Source of the DNA: Candidatus Binatia bacterium
GTDB lineage: Bacteria > Desulfobacterota > Binatia > Bin18
NCBI GenBank assembly: GCA_022826945.1
Contig: JAJDTY010000070.1
Span: 38,653 to 102,652, forward strand
Length of the DNA stretch: 64,000 bases
Direction: 5' to 3'
Each line of letters opens with the position of its first letter. The stretch's first letter is position 1. Both the position numbers and the translations under genes were made by a program. This document shows positions 25,548-33,044 of this stretch, piece after piece. Under the pieces are notes generated by a model, which saw only the letters and a program-made list of their open reading frames with translations, was not told where the DNA came from and ran no database searches.

Positions 25548-25865
25548 TCACTCATGAGACGAAGACTGCGTTTGCTCGACTTCCCACTCCCAGGGGAGAG
25601 CATATTTTTTTTTGCTATTGCAGTCTTTGCACGCAGTAACCAAGTTACCTTTGGTCGACTTCCCACCCCGAACGAGAGGAATAAGGTGATCCATGGTGAG
25701 TTCGGTTGGAGGGAACTGCTGCTGACAGTAGTAACACACCCCGCTTGCGCGTTTGCGCTTCCACCAAGCTGAGCGGCGCAGTTCACGGGCGCGGTTTTTT
25801 TCACGTTGGATATCGGCCGATGTAACGTCCGAAAGGAAAGCGCTCTTGAGTGGAGTCCGATCCAT
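25548..25865 (-). CDS. HNH endonuclease domain protein
   Basis: The 105-residue protein contains CYYC, then TMDHLIPLVRGGKSTKGNLVTACKDCNSKK, a full HNH motif with two zinc-binding CxxC pairs. A basic N-terminal stretch (REKNRARELRRSAWWKRKR) may contact DNA. It stands alone, convergent with the Rieske gene (4-bp gap), with no recognisable restriction-modification partner. HNH proteins of this size occur as free-standing nucleases or remnants of mobile elements. Confidence 0.85.
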   Translation of the reverse strand: MDRTPLKSAFLSDVTSADIQREKNRARELRRSAWWKRKRASGVCYYCQQQFPPTELTMDHLIPLVRGGKSTKGNLVTACKDCNSKKKYALPWEWEVEQTQSSSHE

Positions 25866-25955
25866 TGCTGCTCCCAGCCCGGTGATGCTCTCTAGCCTAG
25901 CACCGGAGTAGAGCCGGAAAAAGATATTTTCTATGGATGGGGTTCCTATATAAAA

Positions 25956-25986
25956 AACGGGGCACCCCTCAGGAGAGCGCCCCGTT
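25956..25986 (-). terminator. Rho-independent terminator of the small secreted peptide gene
   Basis: AACGGGGC and GCCCCGTT form an 8-bp stem with a 15-nt loop; on the minus strand it is followed by TTTTTTATATAGG. It lies about 40 nt after the stop at 26028. Confidence 0.88.
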
Positions 25987-26027
25987 CCGTATTATCTACT
26001 TATATGAGGTATACAAGGTCCAAGGGC

Positions 26028-26231
26028 TTAGTGTGAGCCCTCATGCTTCGCCTCGCCGCCGCCACAGGCACCTTCGCCGCCACCGTTGCCTTCGTCGCCA
26101 CCGTTGCCTTCGTCGCCACCGTTATCGGAAGTTTCCTCACCAGCTTCGTGGCTATCCGCATACACGCTGATAGGTGCACTCATGAGTCCTATGGCCAGAG
26201 CCAATGCCATAACTGTTGTCCAACGCTTCAT
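26028..26231 (-). CDS. Small secreted Gly/Glu/Asp-rich peptide
   Basis: I do not recognise this 67-residue protein. It has a signal peptide (MKRWTTVMALALAIGLMSAPISVYA, cleavage likely after VYA near residue 25). The mature part is acidic and glycine-rich, with DEGNGG repeats, a single Cys in EGACGGGE and a C-terminal KHEGSH. The combination of Cys, His and acidic residues could bind metal. No DUF692/HvfB-type modification gene is adjacent. It has its own strong terminator, which argues for a real transcript. An 18-bp tandem repeat (26079-26123) encodes the DEGNGG units. Confidence 0.65.
   Translation of the reverse strand: MKRWTTVMALALAIGLMSAPISVYADSHEAGEETSDNGGDEGNGGDEGNGGGEGACGGGEAKHEGSH
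26079..26123. repeat. 18-bp tandem repeat (2.5 copies)
   Basis: GCCACCGTTGCCTTCGTC is repeated at 26079-26096 and 26097-26114 with a 9-bp partial copy to 26123. It encodes the DEGNGG units of the small secreted peptide. Confidence 0.9.
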
Positions 26232-26328
26232 CTGTAGCCTCCCTTCGTACAGCTATTCTCTACCAAACTTCGTTAACACCCTCTCGCTAGCATCTTCAGC
26301 TACGATATTCAACCCTATTGTTCTTCTT

Positions 26329-26802
26329 TCAGGATTCTTGCTCGACCTCCAGTTTTCCGAGACCATCTGCTTTGGCCCAGCCTTCGGATATGGACGTGAA
26401 GTAGAACATATCCACCCGACGGGATTTGAACTTCCACTCTCCGTCCACTTTGGCATACTCATCGTGCAGGCGACCCGCGCCAATGAGGCTCTCGTCGCCG
26501 CGGGTCGCCCGGTTCTCAACCGAACAAATGCCGGTCGCGGTATCGCCATGAATGTGCATGACATGATTCGTGAAAAACGGCCTGACCCTGAGGGGCCAGG
26601 TTGAGCGGTAAAATTCTTTGATGGCGTCTGCCCCTTGTATCACGCCTCGACCCATAGAACTGAAATCCACCGAGCCGTCCGCAGTGAACAAATTAGCCAT
26701 TTTTTCCTCGTCCTGGGCCTCAATTGCCAGACCGTACTGGTAGGTCAGTTCTTTTATGTGTTCCCGGTCCCAGAGTTCTTGAACCATTGCCTCGTGGGTC
26801 AT
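26329..26802 (-). CDS. SnoaL/NTF2-like protein
   Basis: The 157-residue protein shows the SnoaL_4 pattern: ELWDREHIKELTYQYGLAIEAQDEEKMANLFTADGSVDFSSMGRG, GADAIKEFYRSTWP, TNHVMHIHGDTATGICSVENRA. Members with TNHVxH resemble scytalone-dehydratase-like proteins. It is divergent from the phasin-like gene across a 415-bp gap. Specific function unknown. Confidence 0.78.
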   Translation of the reverse strand: MTHEAMVQELWDREHIKELTYQYGLAIEAQDEEKMANLFTADGSVDFSSMGRGVIQGADAIKEFYRSTWPLRVRPFFTNHVMHIHGDTATGICSVENRATRGDESLIGAGRLHDEYAKVDGEWKFKSRRVDMFYFTSISEGWAKADGLGKLEVEQES

Positions 26803-27217
26803 TTCTCCTTCTCCTTTTTTCTTCAGTCGTGAGACGTGCCAGCGAGGAGCACTATAAAGGCTCGCCCCCCGAACGGCAATCTGTTTTGCTCCGGGCAGGC
26901 CGGTGTTGCCTGAGCAACACCCCGGTGCCTAGGGAATTAGCAGCCTCCTGCCTGCACGCTCTTTGAGAGAGGAAAATTGCTCTGTCTTTCAGGGGTATCT
27001 CTCATGCAGCAAGATGGCACCTGATTTGCTGCTTTATTCCTCTGACTTCTCTTTTCATGCAAGAGTCATATCGATGTCACCGAGGAGACAAAAAGAAGGG
27101 TTAGTCTCAAAAAAATAGAAACGAAGGTCACATAGGTGACGATGGCTTGCTTGGTTGGTCCCTGAAATCGTCGTAGAGTGAAAGACGTTCACACGAAACA
27201 CATGAAGGAGAATGGCA
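26803..27217. other. 415-bp intergenic region with structured elements and operator-like sites
   Basis: No gene is visible. On the plus strand it holds a hairpin at 26897-26930: GGTGTTGC-CTGA-GCAACACC, with an outer AGGC/GCCT pairing across an asymmetric internal loop. An inverted repeat GCAGCAA-N13-TTGCTGC lies at 27006-27032, and a GTCAC-ATAG-GTGAC palindrome at 27127-27140, 77 bp before the phasin-like start. The hairpin lacks a T-run and matches no riboswitch I can name. Confidence 0.6.
27127..27140. promoter_or_regulatory. GTCAC-N4-GTGAC palindrome (candidate Crp/Fnr-type site)
   Basis: GTCAC-ATAG-GTGAC lies upstream of the phasin-like gene. The same core occurs upstream of the Crp/Fnr gene (31719-31738) and the second phasin gene (33045-33060). 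Three occurrences in a single 6-kb locus, each in an intergenic promoter region, make a shared regulator plausible. Confidence 0.6.
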
Positions 27218-27676
27218 ATGGCAGAGACTAATGTCGCGAATATGATGACGGATGCCATGAAAGTATATAAGACCCTGTTCTTCGACCTGCCTGTGGCGGG
27301 CATACGGCAGGGTTTAGGTCTGGCAGATGACCAGGAAACCACGACCAGCGTCTGGGGTGGCTATGATGCCATGGTACGGCTGACCTCCCAAGGCATCGAT
27401 AACCTGTATCGCACCCCACAGTTTGCGGAGGCAACCGCACGGGCACTGGACGGGTTTTTGCGCTGGCAGCAAGTCAGTAATGCCCTGACCAGAACCGCTC
27501 TGACCGGCTTGACCCAAGCGGCAGGACTACCGTCAGCGAATGAGACTCGGGCACTCCAAGCCGAAATTCGCTCGCTCAGGGAAGAAGTGGTTGCTCTCCG
27601 AGGGGTGACGGAGCTCAGAGCCGCCTCTCCAAAGGTTGAGCAACCTGCTACCCCTCTCAAACGTGTAGCAGCCTAG
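27218..27676 (+). CDS. Phasin-like granule-associated protein
   Basis: The 152-residue protein is almost entirely helical-looking and amphipathic (MMTDAMKVYKTLFFDLPVAGIRQGLG, then RTPQFAEATARALDGFLRWQQVSNALTRTALTGL), with a C-terminal coiled-coil-like segment ALQAEIRSLREEVVALRG and an Ala/Pro tail. This suits a phasin or PhaE/PhaM-like surface protein of storage granules. ATG 27218 has proper spacing to AAGGAG; ATG 27212 does not. It precedes a WS/DGAT gene, with a terminator in between. Confidence 0.6.
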   Translation: MAETNVANMMTDAMKVYKTLFFDLPVAGIRQGLGLADDQETTTSVWGGYDAMVRLTSQGIDNLYRTPQFAEATARALDGFLRWQQVSNALTRTALTGLTQAAGLPSANETRALQAEIRSLREEVVALRGVTELRAASPKVEQPATPLKRVAA

Positions 27677-27709
27677 TCCGGTTTCCCGCACTCGCTGAAA
27701 TCATACGGA

Positions 27710-27735
27710 AGAGGGGCTGCGGTCCCTCTTTTTTT
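27710..27735 (+). terminator. Rho-independent terminator after the phasin-like gene
   Basis: AGAGGG and CCCTCT pair over an 8-nt loop and are followed by TTTTTTT. It sits 33 nt after the stop and 30 nt before the WS/DGAT gene, so phasin-like expression can exceed that of the acyltransferase. Confidence 0.85.
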
Positions 27736-27764
27736 CTGCCTGCATATCCTCTAACAAGTCAGAC

Positions 27765-29234
27765 ATGGCTCAAGACAGGACATACAGACGTTTAACGCAG
27801 ACTGAGGCAGCATTTCTCTACAGAGAGAAACCACATACCCCTATGCATATTGGGGGCTGTAGTCTGTATGATGGCACTCTTTCAAAGGATGAGCTCTGTG
27901 CGTTAATTGAAAGCCGTTTTGACCGCCTGCCCCAGTATCGTCAGAAGGCTGTTTTCGCTCCCCTGAACATTGCCCATCCGACCTGGGAGGATGATCCGGA
28001 TTTCGACCTTAACCATCACATAGATGAAGTCACCCTTCCCCCTCAGGCCGATGATCGGGTCATTTCTCAGGTATGCAGTCAGCTGTTTAGCACGCCACTG
28101 GATCGTGACCGACCCTTATGGAAGCTGACGCTCATCCACGGCCGCCCGGACGGCGACACCATGATTCTGGCCCGCGTTCACCAGGCTATGCTGGAAGGTG
28201 TCTCAGGCATTGATCTGATGCTCGTCTTGCATGACCTGAGACCGGACAGCGAACACGGCTCACCACCGCACGATTCATGGGAGCCTGAAGCCATTCCCGA
28301 TGCTATGACGCTTCTGCAAGAGGCAGTTCGGGACCGAATGACTGAGGTGGTACAGTGGTGGGCCGATCAGAGCTTCCAGACCTTTCGCTCGCCGTTCCAC
28401 GGTTCCCGATCAACACGATTAAGCAACGCGCTGATGAGCGCCATTCCAACTCTCATGCAACCGGTGCCGCGCACCCCGTTTAATGCGGCGCTGTCAGGAC
28501 AACGACAGTTGACGTGGCTCGAATTTTCTTTTGCCGAGGCGCGCTTCATTCGTTCGGTCCTGAGAGGAACGGTAAACGATGTTGTGCTGACGATTATTGC
28601 CGGGGGTATTGGACGCTATTTGCAAGCCAAAGGACATAATACAGAAGGTATGGAACTTCGTGTCGCTTCCCCCGTCAACCTCAAACGACACGAACCACGC
28701 ATCCGACGTGGAAGACGACCTACAGACCGGACGACGACGATGTTAATCCCGTTGTATGTGGGTATCACCGATCCGATTTTACGACTGTCCGCACAAAAAG
28801 CGACGGTTGAGGAACTGTATGAGCAGGACCAAGCCGGAACCTTCCATACCCTGCAGTCCTTGGCGACCTGCATCCCGCCAGCTTGGCAAGCGCTCGCCGG
28901 CCAGGCGCCCTCGATGAGTGTGCTGGCGAATACGGTGGTCATGAACATTCCCGGTCCCCAGGTCCCGCTGTACCTGTCCGGGCATAAACGACACGCGTTC
29001 TTTCCGATGGGCCCGTTAGTGGCACGAATGGGTCTGTTCCATGCGGTGGCCAGCTATAATCAGAAGCTCTCGATAGGCGTTACGCTTGACCCACAACTCA
29101 TACCGGACGGGTGGGAGTATGCCGACTGCCTGAAGGCGTCGTTCCTGGAATTGCGGGAGGCGGCGGAACGGTTTTCAAAACGTTCCGCTACTGCCGATAC
29201 ACGCCCGCCCGATGTTCATACGAGCGCGGCCTAA
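27765..29234 (+). CDS. Wax ester synthase/diacylglycerol acyltransferase family protein with altered active-site motif
   Basis: The 489-residue protein has the WS/DGAT layout: TQTEAAFLYREKPHTPMHIGGC at the start, DRPLWKLTLIHG, NDVVLTIIAGGIGRYL and NTVVMNIPGPQVPLYLSGHK. The family active-site motif HHxxxDG is here HQAMLEG (H139, Q140, E144), so the catalytic second His is Gln and the Asp is Glu. In characterised WS/DGAT enzymes that second His is required. The protein may use a different reaction or be a non-catalytic granule protein. It begins 88 nt after the phasin-like gene with no clear ribosome site. Confidence 0.85.
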   Translation: MAQDRTYRRLTQTEAAFLYREKPHTPMHIGGCSLYDGTLSKDELCALIESRFDRLPQYRQKAVFAPLNIAHPTWEDDPDFDLNHHIDEVTLPPQADDRVISQVCSQLFSTPLDRDRPLWKLTLIHGRPDGDTMILARVHQAMLEGVSGIDLMLVLHDLRPDSEHGSPPHDSWEPEAIPDAMTLLQEAVRDRMTEVVQWWADQSFQTFRSPFHGSRSTRLSNALMSAIPTLMQPVPRTPFNAALSGQRQLTWLEFSFAEARFIRSVLRGTVNDVVLTIIAGGIGRYLQAKGHNTEGMELRVASPVNLKRHEPRIRRGRRPTDRTTTMLIPLYVGITDPILRLSAQKATVEELYEQDQAGTFHTLQSLATCIPPAWQALAGQAPSMSVLANTVVMNIPGPQVPLYLSGHKRHAFFPMGPLVARMGLFHAVASYNQKLSIGVTLDPQLIPDGWEYADCLKASFLELREAAERFSKRSATADTRPPDVHTSAA

Positions 29235-29263
29235 GCCGCCGTCCTCTCCACTCAATGACTCGC

Positions 29264-29851
29264 CTAGGTGGAGTGTACATGGCCGGACAGACCCGTCATG
29301 TCGTAGGCCATGATAATCAGGTCGCGCGTCTGTCCAGAGCGGTCAATGACAAAATCCGCCAGGAGCGCCTCTGTTTGGAAGCCAAGACGGAGGAAAAGCG
29401 CATGTGCGCCTGGTTGGTCCGGCATCATCTGAGCGACCACTTTGCTCAGTTCTAAATCCTGTGCAATGGCAATAATTTCCTCTGCCAACGTCCGCCCTAA
29501 TCCCTGAGAGCGATATTCCGGGGCAAGCAGGATACGAATTTCTCCAAGATGACGCTGCCACGTCACCACACTATGGTGCAGAATGGCATAACCGGCCATC
29601 TCCTCTCCGTTTTCGGCAATGATCGTCACGGTCTTACGGGCTTCAAGATTACGCACCCATTGCTTCACGATTTCAGGGTCCGTGATGTCAATCCTCAGAT
29701 GGAGGAGATCGTCCGCGGGTAAACTATGTGCGAAACTCACAATGCGGTCAGCATCAAAGGACGTCATTAAGCGTAACGTCACACTCGACCCATCACGGAG
29801 AGTAATCGTATGAGGATAAGGACGTTCGATGTGCATCCGTGCTTCAGCCAT
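29264..29851 (-). CDS. GNAT-family N-acetyltransferase
   Basis: The 195-residue protein has the GNAT acetyl-CoA motif IRILLAPEYRSQGLGRTLAEEIIAIAQ (R-x-x-G-x-G/A as RSQGLG) and a LFLRLGFQTEALL segment. ATG 29851 follows AAGGAG with 7-nt spacing; an upstream TTG is unlikely. It is convergent with the WS/DGAT gene. The N-terminal SVTLRLMTSFDADRIVSF matches the usual beta1-alpha1 region. Acceptor unknown. Confidence 0.85.
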   Translation of the reverse strand: MAEARMHIERPYPHTITLRDGSSVTLRLMTSFDADRIVSFAHSLPADDLLHLRIDITDPEIVKQWVRNLEARKTVTIIAENGEEMAGYAILHHSVVTWQRHLGEIRILLAPEYRSQGLGRTLAEEIIAIAQDLELSKVVAQMMPDQPGAHALFLRLGFQTEALLADFVIDRSGQTRDLIIMAYDMTGLSGHVHST

Positions 29852-30181
29852 ATGCTTCTCCTTCAAACCGTATCAATCGCACCACCAGCCCTCACGAGAA
29901 TGAGTGAAGAATACGAGAGCGTTTTCACCCTATTGTGACTTCTCTTCCTCCTCCTCTCGTGGTGTGAGTGTGAGTTTCGCAAGTCTTTTGGCGCTGGTAC
30001 ACCCTATCTAAGAGTCGGGAACTGCTCTAGCAGATATCCGTTCAAGAGCCAATCACACTCACAGCATCCCAGGCCAACCCATCCGGTTTCTTTCTCCTGA
30101 GCTTTTTGTTACGCTTGCAAAAGTTATCACCTCTTGCAAGCAGAAATCCAGTCAATGTCCTTAAGGGAGGGAGCGGACAGC
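29852..30181. other. Intergenic region upstream of the alpha/beta hydrolase
   Basis: This 330-bp region between divergent genes has no ORF of note. It contains an 11-bp perfect inverted repeat (TGTGAGTGTGA at 29961-29971; TCACACTCACA at 30053-30063), 81 bp apart, and the GCTTGCAA/TTGCAAGC motif at 30113-30141 close to the hydrolase start. Confidence 0.55.
30113..30141. promoter_or_regulatory. GCTTGCAA-N13-TTGCAAGC site (candidate XRE operator)
   Basis: A perfect 8-bp inverted repeat GCTTGCAA...TTGCAAGC lies 40 bp before the hydrolase start. Read on the minus strand it includes GATAAC-N2-TTGCAAGC, close to the GCTAAC-N2-TTGCAAGC element upstream of the XRE regulator and the second phasin gene. 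Confidence 0.6.
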
Positions 30182-31021
30182 ATGACACCGGATAATCTTC
30201 TTTCTGACGCCTATACTGAACGGGAAGACGCCGAGCGTTTTAGTACGTTTTTCTGGCAATTAACCGCGACCTTTCCAGACTCATACCGTCAACTGTGCGC
30301 TCTTCTTCGAGACGATATCTATCGTCATCCACCGGTCCCGCAGGCGTCAGGAGAGCCCGTTCTTCTGATCCCCGGATTTCTTGCCGGCGACTGGACCTTA
30401 CAATTATTGGCCGGTTGGCTGAGCCGCATGGGCTATAATCCGTATTTCTCCGGGCTGGACTGGAATATCGATTGTCCGAACCGGACAGGACATTTGCTCC
30501 GCTGGCGGCTGAACCAGATCATTCGGGAGACTGGCTATCCGCTCATTGTTTTTGGCCATAGTCTTGGCGGCATGCTCGCGCGGTTTCTGGGGACAAATTT
30601 CCCCGATCAAGTCCGCCACGTTGTCACGATGGGTTCTCCCATTCAACGGACAAATAATGTGAGTCCACTGGTGTTGTTTGCCTCACGCGTACTACAGCCC
30701 TTTCGGCGCTGGCGCGGAGAGCTTCCGTCCGAGTGCGGAACACTCCACTGCAACTGCCACTTTAACCGCAGCGTTATTTCATCCATGCCGGAAGAGGTCG
30801 GATTTACCTCGATCTTCTCCAAACAGGACGAGGTCGTAGAGTGGAACGCGAGTATCGATCCTGAGCGCGAGAACCGGGAAGTCACTGGACGCCATATTGG
30901 CCTGATCGTGAACCCGCAGGTCTACCGTATTCTGGCAGACGTGCTCTCCCGCTTACAGAAACGAGAGCGGGAGCCTCATCTGACAGTTGCCTTGTCTTCA
31001 CAAGACAACACGCAGGCCTGA
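30182..31021 (+). CDS. Alpha/beta hydrolase (lipase/depolymerase-like)
   Basis: The 279-residue protein has GEPVLLIPGFLAGDWTLQLLAGWLSRMGYNPYFSGL, a nucleophile elbow FGHSLGG, and a late histidine in VTGRHIGLI. The oxyanion-type PGFLAGD is typical of secretory or lipid lipases; a granule-localised lipase or depolymerase is a reasonable guess from the neighbours. ATG 30182 is preferred because AAGGGAGGG lies 10 nt upstream; a longer upstream start is possible. No signal peptide is visible. Confidence 0.75.
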   Translation: MTPDNLLSDAYTEREDAERFSTFFWQLTATFPDSYRQLCALLRDDIYRHPPVPQASGEPVLLIPGFLAGDWTLQLLAGWLSRMGYNPYFSGLDWNIDCPNRTGHLLRWRLNQIIRETGYPLIVFGHSLGGMLARFLGTNFPDQVRHVVTMGSPIQRTNNVSPLVLFASRVLQPFRRWRGELPSECGTLHCNCHFNRSVISSMPEEVGFTSIFSKQDEVVEWNASIDPERENREVTGRHIGLIVNPQVYRILADVLSRLQKREREPHLTVALSSQDNTQA

Positions 31022-31099
31022 AAAGTGGATAGAGCGTGTGAGTGGATACGCGGTGGGGCAACTCAGCCCTTTCCCAAGCTGCCGCTGTTATATGAAAAA

Positions 31100-31127
31100 A
31101 AGACGAGGCGGAGAAGACAGGCGTCTT
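31100..31127 (-). terminator. Possible terminator of the lipoprotein gene
   Basis: AAGACG and CGTCTT pair over a 16-nt loop; on the minus strand they are followed by TTTTTTTCAT. The upper arm overlaps the stop codon of the lipoprotein gene. The stem is short, so confidence is modest. Confidence 0.45.
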
Positions 31128-31563
31128 ACTCAGGCGACGACGTCATGAACTCTTTTGCTAGGTCGTTCTTCCCTTCAACATGCTTCTTATAGATATGGGT
31201 CTCCCAGAGCGCCTCGTGAGTCCCATCCTTGTCTGTGTATGTAAAGCGGACCCACCGGCCTCCTGGAGCCTCGAAGATATTGAAGTACTGACTGAGTTCG
31301 TCGTTGATCCGGTCTCCCTGAGAGAGTAACCCAGCCTCCCACGGTCCCATAGTCCACGGGTTCCCAGCACGGCCGGCTGTATCCCGCCGTTTCTGTATAT
31401 TAGAAATAATACTGAACCCGTCTTCCGTCGAATAGCCTTTAATAATCTGAATCGCCAATTCTTCTTTCTGTCCCATGGGACGTTCGCCACATGCCCAGAG
31501 AAAAAGACAACTGGTCATGATCAGGTAAGAAAATAGCTTCTGATACGCGTATACTTTTCGCAT
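31126..31563 (-). CDS. Predicted lipoprotein of unknown function
   Basis: The 145-residue protein begins MRKVYAYQKLFSYLIMTSCLFLWAC: a signal peptide ending in the lipobox LWAC, so Cys would be lipidated. The mature part has no domain I recognise. ATG 31563 follows a GGAGGAGGGCGG ribosome site, which excludes the longer upstream start. It is convergent with the hydrolase and divergent from the Crp/Fnr gene, and may be part of the granule locus only by position. Confidence 0.68.
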   Translation of the reverse strand: MRKVYAYQKLFSYLIMTSCLFLWACGERPMGQKEELAIQIIKGYSTEDGFSIISNIQKRRDTAGRAGNPWTMGPWEAGLLSQGDRINDELSQYFNIFEAPGGRWVRFTYTDKDGTHEALWETHIYKKHVEGKNDLAKEFMTSSPE

Positions 31564-31718
31564 CCGCCCTCCTCCATCGTAGAATAGCGGGCTCAACGTC
31601 CCGCACCGTATTTTCTATAGGCTAGGCATACTACAATGAAAAGACGCCTGGGTCTACGGATGGCAGGATACATTCTTGCCCGGCGCCGTGTGGAGTAGGT
31701 ATAAGGACGCCTTGCTTT

Positions 31719-31738
31719 ATTGTCACTTGGGTGACAAT
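31719..31738. promoter_or_regulatory. Palindrome ATTGTCAC-TTGG-GTGACAAT upstream of the Crp/Fnr gene
   Basis: A perfect 8-bp inverted repeat with a 4-bp spacer. The layout (two half-sites separated by 4 bp) is that of Fnr/Crp operators, with GTCAC in place of the usual TGTGA or TTGAT. It lies 84 bp before the chosen regulator start, consistent with autoregulation. Confidence 0.65.
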
Positions 31739-31821
31739 AAAAGGGGAGCCAATGAAAACAGTATCCCCCTCGGATAGTGAACCATAAACCTATCCGATAC
31801 CCAGTTTGTGGTAGAGCGCGT

Positions 31822-32535
31822 ATGGTACGTACCCCTGTCCTGAATGTGACCACGATCCGGCGGTTGAAGGCCTTTCCCTGGGCCTCAGATAAACAGGTAG
31901 AGCGGCTTCTGGGTCAGATGGATCTGCATCACATCGAAAAACGCACCGTCCTGTTTAACGAGGGAGTTCCCTCAGATTCGGTGTATTTCCTGATTTCTGG
32001 CGTGGTCAAACTCTCCTTGCGCAGTCCAGATGAAGAGCGAGTTCTGGTCAGTCTCATCTCACCGGGAGAGTTATTCGGTATTACCTCGCTGATGCCAGGT
32101 ATGTACCGCGCCTTTCGTTCAGAAGCGTTCAGCGACTGCTGGGTCAGTTCAGTCCGGCCAGAGATTTTTGTGACAACACTGCTCGACGTTCCATTTACGG
32201 ATTTCAGTGCCCTGATGGAAGGAACCGTAGGCCGTTGGTTTGCCCTCCTCTATCGGTATACGCATTTTCAAGGCTCCAGTCTGAGACAAAAGCTGGCCTT
32301 AGCCCTGCTCGAACTGGCACAAAAATTCGGTATTCAGGATGCCCGGGGGACCATGCTGATCTTACAACTCACCCATGAAGATCTCGCCGATCTTGTGGGC
32401 GCATCCCGCCAGAAAGTGACGGAGCATATGCAGGAGTTGGCACGGCAGGAGGTATTGCTCCGCGATGGACGCAGGCTCATCGTCCATCCGGACCGCCTGC
32501 GAGAAGTCGCTGGCGTATTGTTGGATGAGAAGTGA
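31822..32535 (+). CDS. Crp/Fnr-family transcriptional regulator
   Basis: The 237-residue protein has an N-terminal cyclic-nucleotide-like sensor domain (DLHHIEKRTVLFNEGVPSDSVYFLISGVVKLSL, LISPGELFGITSLM), a long dimer helix and a C-terminal winged HTH with LTHEDLADLVGASRQKVTEHMQEL. The ligand cannot be read: no Fnr-type N-terminal Cys cluster is visible. I chose ATG 31822 over GTG 31777 because the latter adds residues outside the fold. A strong ribosome site (AAGGGGAG) lies before a short leader ORF at 31752-31787. It neighbours two phasin-like genes. Confidence 0.85.
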   Translation: MVRTPVLNVTTIRRLKAFPWASDKQVERLLGQMDLHHIEKRTVLFNEGVPSDSVYFLISGVVKLSLRSPDEERVLVSLISPGELFGITSLMPGMYRAFRSEAFSDCWVSSVRPEIFVTTLLDVPFTDFSALMEGTVGRWFALLYRYTHFQGSSLRQKLALALLELAQKFGIQDARGTMLILQLTHEDLADLVGASRQKVTEHMQELARQEVLLRDGRRLIVHPDRLREVAGVLLDEK

Positions 32536-32542
32536 AGGAAAG

Positions 32543-32577
32543 GCGGAGGATATCTCAGGGGTGGGGATGTCCTCCGC
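32543..32577. terminator. Bidirectional hairpin between the Crp/Fnr and phasin genes
   Basis: GCGGAGGA and TCCTCCGC form an 8-bp stem over a 19-nt loop between the convergent genes ending at 32535 and 32596. Flanking T-tracts are weak, so termination strength is uncertain. Confidence 0.5.
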
Positions 32578-32595
32578 GCAAGAGATTATACTGAT

Positions 32596-32934
32596 TTAAT
32601 TGCTGGACTCTGTCGCAGCCTCTTCGGCCTTGGGCTCAAGCTGCCAGAGCTGACGGGTCAGTGCGGTGGACGAGTCAAAAATCTGACGGGCAAACGACCG
32701 CTGGGTTTCAAAAATTGACGCAAACGGCGTGTCCTTCGCCCACTCCGTTGCCTTTTCGTTCATCTCAAAAGCTCGGCCTACCCATTTTTCGCTGGACTCA
32801 AGCGACTGTGCAGCCATTTGCTTCATTGATTCGCTGACCGGCATATTCATCTCGCTCATCATCTTGATAAACGGATTGTTACCAGTGTCGAACATCTTGT
32901 TAAAAGCACTGCAATTCCATGCGTTATCGGCCAT
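32596..32934 (-). CDS. Phasin-family granule-associated protein
   Basis: The 112-residue protein is amphipathic and helical (IKMMSEMNMPVSESMKQMAAQSLESSEKWVGRAFEMNEKATEWAKDTPFASIFETQRSFARQIFD), the pattern of phasins that coat polyhydroxyalkanoate or lipid granules. The GGGAGG ribosome site before ATG 32934 is good. Upstream lie both motifs: the GCTAAC/TTGCAAGC element (33000-33028) and the GTCAC-N4-GTGAC palindrome (33045-33060). It is convergent with the Crp/Fnr gene. Confidence 0.72.
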   Translation of the reverse strand: MADNAWNCSAFNKMFDTGNNPFIKMMSEMNMPVSESMKQMAAQSLESSEKWVGRAFEMNEKATEWAKDTPFASIFETQRSFARQIFDSSTALTRQLWQLEPKAEEAATESSN

Positions 32935-32999
32935 GAGAAACCTCCCTGTTTGGTTGTGCGATTACCGACGCTGTCGGCTCGTTTCTTGATTGGTCTAAT

Positions 33000-33028
33000 G
33001 CTAACTATATATGCTAACTTTTGCAAGC
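33000..33028. promoter_or_regulatory. GCTAAC-N7-GCTAAC-N2-TTGCAAGC element upstream of the phasin gene
   Basis: GCTAAC occurs at 33000-33005 and 33013-33018 (13-bp period, within a 9-bp direct repeat ATGCTAACT), followed by TTGCAAGC at 33021-33028. The same arrangement with identical spacing precedes the XRE gene (33451-33479). Confidence 0.7.
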
Positions 33029-33044
33029 ACCTCAGGCAAAAAAA

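Noticed and set aside
26028..26231. HvfA/BufA-type modified metallophore precursor
   Set aside because: Only one Cys motif (EGACGGGE) and no adjacent DUF692/HvfB or DoxX gene, so the assignment is not supported; kept only as a small secreted peptide.
26897..26930. Cobalamin or other known riboswitch before the phasin-like gene
   Set aside because: The hairpin lacks a recognisable conserved core, and the downstream gene is not in a matching pathway.
32543..32577. Strong intrinsic terminator between the Crp/Fnr and phasin genes
   Set aside because: The stem is good but T-tracts are weak on both strands, so it is listed only as a possible terminator.
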